From Asaia bogorensis (GTDB lineage: Bacteria > Pseudomonadota > Alphaproteobacteria > Acetobacterales > Acetobacteraceae): a DNA stretch of 22,613 nucleotides. The DNA lies in the NCBI GenBank assembly GCA_945886995.1, contig CAMCZJ010000019.1:1-22613 (forward strand). The letters are read 5' to 3'. The notes beneath the pieces are model-generated. The model was not told the DNA's origin. It was given only the letters and a program-made list of their open reading frames with translations, and did not search any database. Of the stretch, positions 15,764 to 22,613 are shown one piece after another. The first letter of the stretch is position 1. Every line of letters starts with the position of its first letter. A program made the position numbers and the translations under genes.

Positions 15764-17218
15764 TCAGGCCCGCCCGCGCGTGACCAGCCGCCCCGGCTTT
15801 TCCCCAGTGGCACCCTTGCCGGCCACAAAGGTGGAAACGCCATTGGCCCAGACTTCCTCGATACCCGCGCTTTCCTGTTTCGGGTTTTCGAAAGTTGCGC
15901 GGTCAATCACCGTATCGGGGTCAAACATCACAAGGTCAGCATAAGCCCCTTCGCGGATCACGCCGCGATCCACCATGCCAAATACGGCCGCTGGGCGACC
16001 GGTCATTTTATGCACAGCGGTCTCCAGGCTGAACAGGCGCAATTCGCGCGCATAAAGCCCAAGCACGCGCGGGAAAGTGCCCCAAAGCCGTGGATGCGGA
16101 TGGGCATCATGGGGAATGCCGTCCGAACCAATCACCGACATGGGATGCGCCATGATGCGGCGCACATCCGCTTCATCCATCTGGAAGGTGATTTGCCCCG
16201 CCGGCAGCAGGCGTTCCGCCGCCATGCGGATATCCGTGTTCCAGCCGCGCGCAATGTCAGACAAATATTTGCCGGCCATTTCAGGATGCGGAATGGACCA
16301 GGTGATCATCACCTTCACATCATCGCGCAACCGATCCGGCATCAGCACGGTGGAGCCGGCCGGATAGGGATAGACGTCAAAGCAGACTTCCTGGCTTTGC
16401 GCATAGGCATCAATCAACGCGAGTGTCTGCGTGGAACGTCCATAATTTTCCGGCATGGAACATTTGTGGTGGCTGATCCAGACCGGGCAGCCAACACGAT
16501 CACCGATTTTCAGTGTTTCTTCGATGGAAGCGCAAACGCGATCCGCCTCATCGCGCATATGCGTTACGTAAATGCCGCCATAGGCGCGCAGCGGTTCAGC
16601 CACCGCAATCACTTCTTCTGTCGTTGCGTGCATGTTCAGCGGATAATAAAGCCCCGTTGAAAAACCTGATGCACCTTCGGCGAGAGATTGCTTCACGCGC
16701 AGCCGCATACGTTCGATTTCGCCATCATTGGCAACGCGCATGACATCGCCATCCATCACTTCCACGCGCATGGTTTGGTGGCCAACCAGCGCATAGGTAT
16801 TCACTTCCGATCCCTGCTTTTTCAGCTCATGCGCGTAATCGCCGAAACTATCAAAGCGCCACCAGCCATCTTCGCCAATCAGATCAAGCGGCGGCGGTGG
16901 GCGCTTGCTGAAACGCGCGGGTGACAGGCTGACACCACAATTGCCGACCACCACGGTGGTGACACCCTGGCTGATCTTGCAGGTCATGCAGGCAGGACCA
17001 CAGAGCACCGCGCGGTCATCATGCGTGTGGCTATCAATGAAGCCTGGCGCCACGGCCTTGCCGTGCGCGATCACTTCGCGATCCGCGCTTGCCCCACCCA
17101 GATCACCCACCGCAACGATACGGTCGCCGGATACGCCAATATCGCCGCGCCGGCTGGCGGCACCTGTGCCATCAATAATGGTCGCATCGCGGATGATCAG
17201 ATCACAGCGGAGAGCCAT
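15764..17218 (-). CDS. N-acyl-D-amino-acid deacylase (D-aminoacylase)
   Basis: A 484-residue amidohydrolase that splits N-acyl-D-amino acids into the D-amino acid and a carboxylate. Metal and catalytic residues are all visible: HTHDD (His64, His66), the bridging Cys94 in VGNCGVS, His220 in YVTHMRDEAD, His250 in WISHHK and the catalytic Asp366 in GSDGIPHDAHPHP. Positions 220, 250 and 366 coincide with those known for the Alcaligenes enzyme. Length is normal for the family. The frame extends 35 residues upstream, but ATG 17218 has CAGGAC upstream and begins MALRCDLIIRDATIIDGTG, the normal first strand. The enzyme likely feeds D-amino acids into catabolism. No racemase or D-amino-acid oxidase is adjacent. 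Confidence 0.95.
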   Translation of the reverse strand: MALRCDLIIRDATIIDGTGAASRRGDIGVSGDRIVAVGDLGGASADREVIAHGKAVAPGFIDSHTHDDRAVLCGPACMTCKISQGVTTVVVGNCGVSLSPARFSKRPPPPLDLIGEDGWWRFDSFGDYAHELKKQGSEVNTYALVGHQTMRVEVMDGDVMRVANDGEIERMRLRVKQSLAEGASGFSTGLYYPLNMHATTEEVIAVAEPLRAYGGIYVTHMRDEADRVCASIEETLKIGDRVGCPVWISHHKCSMPENYGRSTQTLALIDAYAQSQEVCFDVYPYPAGSTVLMPDRLRDDVKVMITWSIPHPEMAGKYLSDIARGWNTDIRMAAERLLPAGQITFQMDEADVRRIMAHPMSVIGSDGIPHDAHPHPRLWGTFPRVLGLYARELRLFSLETAVHKMTGRPAAVFGMVDRGVIREGAYADLVMFDPDTVIDRATFENPKQESAGIEEVWANGVSTFVAGKGATGEKPGRLVTRGRA

Positions 17219-17374
17219 GGGAATGTCCTGAAAGCGGGGGTTGCGAATAGACCGATCATGGCGCAGGCGCGGGCAGGGGGGAACCCCAATTCGCGGCTTG
17301 CACTTGCCCCGGAGCATGTCCAACAGAGCTAAACGGAACCACTTTGAATTCTTGGAGATGCACCAAGCGGCCCT

Positions 17375-19810
17375 TCAGGTGCCTGGCCCTTCCATGGCCA
17401 TCGCCGCTTCGGTGCCAAGAAGAATTTCCGCGATTCTGGTAACCTCAAGCGCCTGAAAGCCGCCCCCATCCAGAATCCTCAGTGTAATGCGGAGTTTCTG
17501 CACATAGCGTTGCTGCAGGATATCAAAAGCTTCGCTCTGACCTGTCCGTCGCCCCGCATCCTCAAGCCGGCGCAGCGATCTGGCCAAATGTTCGATATTC
17601 ACGATCATCGCGGGGCTACGTGCCCGGTTCGGCTCCTCAAGGGCTGGCAGGAATTGGTTCTCCACGATCTGCGTGGCGGTTAACTCGGCGGCTTTGCCAA
17701 TTTGTTCAAACAAGGGCGCGGCGAGTTCACGTCGGTTCTTGAGCCGGCCGGCGGGCGCAGTCTCCAGCTCCTTGAGCAATACCACATATTCTTCGGCGAT
17801 ATGGGCCGCGCGTACCGGATCTTCGCTGGGCAGGGATGGTACGGGCAGGTGGCTCAATTCCTCCAGCTTGTCATCGGCGATGCTGCCGGCCAGCGGGGAA
17901 AGCCGAGCTGCCGTAGAGAGCACCGATCCCGGGCTATGGGCCTGATGTAGAAGGCTCAACAAGGCCACGCCAAAAACGGCCTTTCCTTCCCGGGCTGGTC
18001 CCTTGAGCGCGTTGATCACCAATTCAGGGGAAGGCCCGGAAAAAGAGGCAAGCTTCGCTTCCCAAATGGCATCCGCGTGCCGCCAGATGGCCGCCGCCGT
18101 ATCGAGTAATTCCTTGCATTTCCGTGCGCCGAGGCCGGCCATTGCCGAGTCTTTCGGGAATTGAAGTTGCGGCGCAAGGCGCGCGGCTTCTGCCCAAATC
18201 ATGCGTCCAGCATAATCCAAGTCCAAAACATGCAAGAAGTTACGCCCGCTGAGGTTGGCGGTAATGTCCTCTGCCGCAGGCCCCATCGCATCCCGGAGTG
18301 CAATGGCGATGGGCATCAGCGCGGGGCGGGGGAATCTTGCGCTACCCGTCTCCCAGGCTTTATCCGGTACGACGGCGCCATCGAATGGCAGGAAAAGTAT
18401 CCGTGCGAATGTCAAGGGCCTTGGCGGGCGCAGCAGCTTGAGCCGCGGGCGCGCCGATGCGATGATTGGGTCAAGCTCCTCGCGCGAGGGTATAGCCTCA
18501 AGCACGGCCACCACTTGGCGAAGCACCGTATCTGATGCCACCGATGTTCGCCTGGAAATTTGTGCAAGCGCTTCCTCGTTCAAGCTGTCCCTGCTGAGCT
18601 TGCTGGTGATGGAATGCGCTGACTGCACCATAAAGGATTCGCGCAGTTTTCGCGCTTCGGCATTAAGCTTGAGAGCATAGGCACCGCAGGGCAAGGCCTC
18701 ATTACGGGCGGCGAATTCCAACGGCTTGCTGGTGCGCCAATCCAACCCGTCAAAAACCGATGGCAGTTCCAGACGCAGTTTCGAACCGCCCTCCGGAAAA
18801 CCGCGCCAAGTCTCCACTTCCTTTGGCATTTGCGGTGCCAAATGGCTCATTTCCAAAAGACACGCCTCGCGCTCCGATGGTTCCGACTGTCGCCAGAGCG
18901 CGCTGACAATATCCCACCCATTCAGGAGCCATTCCGGGCGAGCCGCGCGGTTCCGGACTGATTGCGGATCGCGCAGCCAATGCCGCAGAAGCGTGGTGGT
19001 ATCGCTGCCGAAATCATCAAGATCCGCCATTTCCGCTGCCGCACAGCCAAGCGCGAGCCTAGCCTTGCGTAATATGAATTCTGCCCTGAGGCCGCGCGGG
19101 CTACCGCGCCGCGGCGCAGTCCAGAGATCCAGTTCCCGCACAAGTTGCTGTAAATCCAGTAAGGCATGCCGAATATGGCCAATGACAAAATCACGCGGCT
19201 TGCCAAAGGGCATAAAGACGCCGGCCAGGGATTCAAGGGCTGTCTCAACCTCTTCGCTGTTTGCGCCAAGGGTCTTGCTCACACGCCCAATAGCCCGGCC
19301 GATTCTTGGGCGCAGATAGCTCAGGCTTTCGTCTTCGGGCGCCACCTTCTCCTCTCCCGCCCACTCGGTGCGGTGGATCAAATCCGTCAGGAGCAGGAAA
19401 AAGAGTCGGCGGATGGCAGTTCTATCGTTGCTTCGTTCATCGCGTGCCCAGTTTTTGCCGGCGCCGCCGCGCAGCCCTTCGGCGGCCATGTCCTGCGTGA
19501 CTTCGCGGACACGCATAGGGGTAATGGCGGACACATTAAGCAGTTTCTGCCATAGCGCCTGGTCATGCATAGCCATCGCCTGGGTGGTGGCAACCTCGCT
19601 CCATGGTAAAATGGTGGCCCCAGCGCGCGTCGAAAGGCTTGGCAGGGCAATGTCGCGTGGGCCGCCTTTCTGGGCCTGAATAACCCGGGCACCGAGCAAA
19701 TGTGGCGTCGTAAAAGCAACGATAACGCCGCGCTGCAGGAAGTCCGCGGGGTCAGCGGCACCCTGCTCGGGGGGGAAGACAAGACCTCTTGGCCCGGAAG
19801 TGAACGACAT
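17375..19810 (-). CDS. Large helical protein of unknown function, paralog B
   Basis: 811 residues from ATG 19810 (813 from an in-frame GTG at 19816; a stop lies just upstream at 19841-19843). No signal peptide or membrane helix is seen, so it is probably cytosolic. It is predicted mostly helical. Not recognised as any known family. It is clearly paralogous to the gene upstream at 20020. Counting from the GTG, shared blocks are FLQRGVIVAFTTPHLLGAR (26-44), ILPW (69-72), LLTDLIHRTE (142-151), EWLLNGWDIV (295-304), APQMPKEVETW (327-337), LRPPRPLTFARILFLPFDGA (462-481), AAIWRHADAIW (575-585) and RIAEILLGTEAA (794-805). No nucleotide-binding or catalytic motif is evident. Neither start has a good ribosome binding site. 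It follows its paralog after a 209-base gap holding a candidate promoter. Confidence 0.8.
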   Translation of the reverse strand: MSFTSGPRGLVFPPEQGAADPADFLQRGVIVAFTTPHLLGARVIQAQKGGPRDIALPSLSTRAGATILPWSEVATTQAMAMHDQALWQKLLNVSAITPMRVREVTQDMAAEGLRGGAGKNWARDERSNDRTAIRRLFFLLLTDLIHRTEWAGEEKVAPEDESLSYLRPRIGRAIGRVSKTLGANSEEVETALESLAGVFMPFGKPRDFVIGHIRHALLDLQQLVRELDLWTAPRRGSPRGLRAEFILRKARLALGCAAAEMADLDDFGSDTTTLLRHWLRDPQSVRNRAARPEWLLNGWDIVSALWRQSEPSEREACLLEMSHLAPQMPKEVETWRGFPEGGSKLRLELPSVFDGLDWRTSKPLEFAARNEALPCGAYALKLNAEARKLRESFMVQSAHSITSKLSRDSLNEEALAQISRRTSVASDTVLRQVVAVLEAIPSREELDPIIASARPRLKLLRPPRPLTFARILFLPFDGAVVPDKAWETGSARFPRPALMPIAIALRDAMGPAAEDITANLSGRNFLHVLDLDYAGRMIWAEAARLAPQLQFPKDSAMAGLGARKCKELLDTAAAIWRHADAIWEAKLASFSGPSPELVINALKGPAREGKAVFGVALLSLLHQAHSPGSVLSTAARLSPLAGSIADDKLEELSHLPVPSLPSEDPVRAAHIAEEYVVLLKELETAPAGRLKNRRELAAPLFEQIGKAAELTATQIVENQFLPALEEPNRARSPAMIVNIEHLARSLRRLEDAGRRTGQSEAFDILQQRYVQKLRITLRILDGGGFQALEVTRIAEILLGTEAAMAMEGPGT

Positions 19811-19829
19811 GACCACGCTTTGTGCTTGG

Positions 19830-19859
19830 CAGTTTCCCCCCTACCTGCGGGGAAAACTG
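19830..19859 (-). promoter_or_regulatory. Inverted repeat between promoter and start of paralog B
   Basis: Eleven-base arms CAGTTTCCCCC (19830-19840) and GGGGAAAACTG (19849-19859) pair with a single mismatch around an eight-base centre. The element sits about 20 bases before ATG 19810 and just after the candidate -10 box. It could be an operator for a dimeric repressor or a 5' leader hairpin that controls translation. Seen directly; the role is inferred. Confidence 0.5.
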
Positions 19860-19871
19860 ATGATTCGGTCC

Positions 19872-19900
19872 TTTTTAATCTCTTTTGCCGGCTTGTCCAA
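19872..19900 (-). promoter_or_regulatory. Candidate sigma-70 promoter of paralog B
   Basis: On the - strand TTGGAC (19895-19900) is followed after exactly 17 bases by TAAAAA (19872-19877), in a locally AT-rich stretch. Transcription from it would begin near 19865 and run straight into the inverted repeat at 19830-19859. A second short dyad, ATTGAAG-G-CTTCAAT at 19948-19962, lies upstream and could be an additional protein site. Confidence 0.4.
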
Positions 19901-20019
19901 GCAATACTGCGGGTGATTCATGTATGTGGATCGCGTTATTGTCACGGATTGAAGGCTTCAATTCTCGCCCGGCTTCGCCGTCCCTGTGGGTTAGGCGCCA
20001 GGTCATTGGCAGCCTGGAA

Positions 20020-22605
20020 CTAGGTCAATGCCTCAAGCGCAGCTTCCGGTCCCATCAAAATCTCGGCCAGCCGCGCCAAATCCAGCTTGGTCAGCCCGGC
20101 TGGCGTTAGCGCCTGTTTGGCCGCCCTAACGGCTTCACCAATGCGCTTTGCCGAACCTTCATAGCCATGATCTATGCCGTAGCGGCGGGCGATCAATTCT
20201 ATCCGGCGCAAGGCACGTGCCTGGCTTTCCAGTGCGACAACCTGTTCATGCGTGGCGGCTGTGGCCAGGTGCGGCAGTTGTTGCATGATCTCCGCCGCAA
20301 GCCCTTCCTCATAAGCTAGGCGGCAGGTCAGTGCGGCTTCCTGGCGCAACTGCACCAACCGCTCAGCGCGGTTCGGGTTCCGCGTGGGGGGGGCGTTTTC
20401 CAGATCATGGAAGGCGCGCCCGAAGGATTCCGCAAGGGTCGCAGCCGCCACAAGATCCTGCGCCGGCAGGTTGACGCGCGCCCTGGCCAGCCAATCATCC
20501 ACAGCGGCATCGGCAACGCTGCCCGCCCGGTCTGATAGGGTTGTGGCGGCTTGCGCTACCATCCCGGGGTTGGTCGCTTTTTGCATCAGCGTCGCAAGGC
20601 ACATGCCGAAGGCGGGTGTATCTTCTGTGGCCATTGGGGCCAGCGCGGCGCGCACCGCTTCATCGGGCGGGCCCCAGCCTGAAAGCTGTATGGCCGCCCA
20701 AAGCGGGCCGGCATGGCGCCAGACCCCGGCGGCAAGCTGCACCATGTTCTGAAAATCTTCGGGCCGAAAGCCGCTATCCCCCCAGCGTGGCCCCGGTGCA
20801 AGGTTATCCGCAAGCGCCGCCGCCGCTGACCAGAGTATCCGCCCCGCCCGATCCACAACGCCAGTATCCTGGAAGGTCTTGTTCGCAAAGCTTGCCTCAA
20901 GCTTCTGCACTTCCCCCCCCAGGGCCATGCGCAAGGCTTCGGCAATGCCGGGCAGGGCCGCGCGCGGCAGGCGGGAATCGCCCCTTTGCCATTCCGCATT
21001 GTCTACAATGGCGCCATCCAATGGCAGGAATAGAAGCCTGGTGAGCTGAAGGCTGCGCAACGGGCGAAGCTGACGCAGCCGGGGGCGGGCTGCATCCAGC
21101 AACCGATCAGCCTCAGACCGGTCGGGTAGGCGATCCAGGATTTCCACCACATTGGTCAGCGCCATGTCAGAAGCCGCGGCCAAGGCGTGAACAAGATGGC
21201 GGGTTTCGGCAAGCTGGGTTTTGGCGCGTGGTGTTGTGGCAAGTGAGGATTTCTGCCCGCTATGGGCACCCTGGCCAGATCCGGCTGCTGACCCCGAAGC
21301 ATCCCCGGCGGGCCGGTTATGACGGCGGGTAACCGCGATTTTTGCTTGGCTTGGGCCGCGCATCAGCATCAATTCTTCATTGCGCGCGACCATGTCCACC
21401 TGACGACCGCTGCGCCAATCTTCGAATTGCTGGACAATTCGGTTGGTGCGGCGCTTCATGGCCCAGTCGGGTTCTACGCCATACCAGCCGGTCACTTCCT
21501 TGGGCAGAATGGGTGCCAGCAGCGCCATTTCCATGATGGCGTTGGTCTTTTCCGGGATCGAGGCGGCGTTCCAGATGCCGATGATCATTTCCCAGCCATC
21601 CAGAAGCCAATCAAGCCTTGTCAGGCGTTGGCTCACATCTTCGGAATCTGCGCGCCATGCCTGAATGGCGGCAAAGGTATCGCCGATGAGTGAATCAAAA
21701 TCCTCGGCTGACTGAAGGGCGCAGCCAAGGGTCAGATCAATGGATTGCTGGACCATGCCAGCCGTATTGGAGGTTTCATCTTCCACCAGTTCCTCTCGCC
21801 AGCTTGCGATGGAATGCGTCAGCTTACCAAGATCCGCCAGCAATTGACGCGAAGGTGCGGGTTGATTGTCTTGGGGCAGACCTAGGCCACTGAACGCCTT
21901 GGACAATTCTTCAAGCGCAGATGCCACCGTTTCGGTCGTTGTGCGCAGTTGTTTTGCGCATTGGGCAACCGCACGTTGGCTACGCATCATCAACTGCCTT
22001 GGATCGTCCGATTCCGGCGGTGGCTTTTCAGGGTTAGGGCCTTCGGTGCGTTTGATGAGATCTAGAAGCAAGGCAAAATTGATGCGCTTTTCACGCGCTT
22101 CGCGTGCCATGCGCGATTCTTGTATGGCGGCCGCCGCGCCACGACCCGCGAGCCCTTCCATGGCTGCGGTTTCAGCAGCTTCGCGCACAATCCTGGGGGT
22201 CAGGGTGATCTCATCACGCAGCAATTGCCAGAGGCGCCGATCATGCAGAGTTGGCGTGCAGAATTGCGGAATGGCTACCCAAGGCAGAATGTAAACACTG
22301 CTATCCCCGGAAGGGTTCTGAATGATGACTTCAAGCGCTGACTTGTCCTGCTGCGGGCGGGCGCGCGCACCCAGAAGCAGGGGTGTCGTGAAGGGCACGT
22401 TTACGCCCCGGTCGAAAAAAGTCGCCGGCTCATAAAGCCTTGGGTTGAAGCTATCAAGCTTGCGGGCGAATTTGGCGTTCACGGAACGCAATGTCGCAGG
22501 ATTCAGTAAAAAAACCGGCAACGAGACCTGAACGCAGCGCTGACTGGCACGTTGCGGATCAGGCGCTAGAGTATCCGTGATAGTCAAGCCACCCGCATTT
22601 GCCAT
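20020..22605 (-). CDS. Large helical protein of unknown function, paralog A
   Basis: 861 residues, complete: an in-frame stop lies at 22609-22611 just before ATG 22605, with GGTAGA next to it as a possible ribosome binding site. No signal peptide or membrane helix is seen. Blocks shared with paralog B: FFDRGVNVPFTTPLLLGAR (63-81), ILPW (106-109), LLLDLIKRTEG (179-189), DWLLDGWEMI (332-341), APILPKEVTGWYG (364-376), RPLRSLQLTRLLFLPLDGA (514-532), AAGVWRHAGPLW (625-636) and RLAEILMGPEAA (845-856). Between its N- and C-terminal halves (about 425-465) is a Gly/Ser/Ala-rich linker (GDASGSAAGSGQGAHSG) absent from paralog B. The N-terminus is about 35 residues longer than in B. The family is not recognised and no enzyme motif is visible. 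It is the first gene of the tandem pair. Confidence 0.85.
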   Translation of the reverse strand: MANAGGLTITDTLAPDPQRASQRCVQVSLPVFLLNPATLRSVNAKFARKLDSFNPRLYEPATFFDRGVNVPFTTPLLLGARARPQQDKSALEVIIQNPSGDSSVYILPWVAIPQFCTPTLHDRRLWQLLRDEITLTPRIVREAAETAAMEGLAGRGAAAAIQESRMAREAREKRINFALLLDLIKRTEGPNPEKPPPESDDPRQLMMRSQRAVAQCAKQLRTTTETVASALEELSKAFSGLGLPQDNQPAPSRQLLADLGKLTHSIASWREELVEDETSNTAGMVQQSIDLTLGCALQSAEDFDSLIGDTFAAIQAWRADSEDVSQRLTRLDWLLDGWEMIIGIWNAASIPEKTNAIMEMALLAPILPKEVTGWYGVEPDWAMKRRTNRIVQQFEDWRSGRQVDMVARNEELMLMRGPSQAKIAVTRRHNRPAGDASGSAAGSGQGAHSGQKSSLATTPRAKTQLAETRHLVHALAAASDMALTNVVEILDRLPDRSEADRLLDAARPRLRQLRPLRSLQLTRLLFLPLDGAIVDNAEWQRGDSRLPRAALPGIAEALRMALGGEVQKLEASFANKTFQDTGVVDRAGRILWSAAAALADNLAPGPRWGDSGFRPEDFQNMVQLAAGVWRHAGPLWAAIQLSGWGPPDEAVRAALAPMATEDTPAFGMCLATLMQKATNPGMVAQAATTLSDRAGSVADAAVDDWLARARVNLPAQDLVAAATLAESFGRAFHDLENAPPTRNPNRAERLVQLRQEAALTCRLAYEEGLAAEIMQQLPHLATAATHEQVVALESQARALRRIELIARRYGIDHGYEGSAKRIGEAVRAAKQALTPAGLTKLDLARLAEILMGPEAALEALT

Positions 22606-22613
22606 TGTCTACC

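Noticed and set aside
15707..16660. Open + strand frame of 317 codons
   Set aside because: Antisense to the D-aminoacylase gene, which has all its active-site residues. The shadow protein is His/Arg-rich and resembles nothing.
17351..17367. Inverted repeat CTTGG/CCAAG just after the stop of paralog B
   Set aside because: Only a 5-bp stem with a 7-base loop and no T-run; too weak to call a terminator.
19816..19816. GTG as start of paralog B
   Set aside because: It is in frame two codons before ATG 19810, but neither has a clear ribosome binding site. The ATG was preferred by codon; the choice is not certain.

Overview
The window is GC-rich DNA from what looks like an alphaproteobacterium, most likely Acetobacteraceae (a Roseomonas-like lineage). 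This is inferred from the combination of an orphan Bug/TctC solute receptor, a ChvG-like sensor kinase, DUF805 proteins with Gly/Pro tails, an N-acyl-D-amino-acid deacylase and a DsbD/ScsB-type thiol reductase. No rRNA, tRNA, insertion sequence, phage gene or CRISPR array was seen. Coding density is high. The longest gaps are about 210 bases (4249-4459 and 19811-20019).

Left part, + strand (1-4248): the 3' end of a HAD phosphatase, two tandem DUF805 membrane proteins that are clear paralogs, a ChvG-like sensor histidine kinase without a response regulator beside it, and a periplasmic Bug-type receptor without transporter subunits. Next on the - strand (4460-7858) are an unidentified 396-aa protein and a DsbD/ScsB-like transmembrane thiol reductase. 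The reductase is divergent from a small secreted protein with six cysteines (7959-8297).

Middle part, + strand (8375-15667): the helicase HrpB runs into an HtrA/DegP-type protease. Then come an OmpR-type response regulator and its sensor kinase six bases apart, a small exported protein and a YbfB/YjiJ-type MFS transporter. The protease next to a two-component pair suggests an envelope-quality module, but that is inference from position only.

Right part, - strand (15764-22605): an N-acyl-D-amino-acid deacylase with all its metal and catalytic residues, convergent with the MFS gene across a short spacer rich in inverted repeats. Upstream of it lies a tandem pair of large, soluble, mainly helical proteins (861 aa, then about 811 aa). 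They are paralogs of each other but belong to no family I recognise. The second has its own candidate promoter, with a 30-base inverted repeat between that promoter and its start codon. This pair is the best candidate here for an undescribed system.
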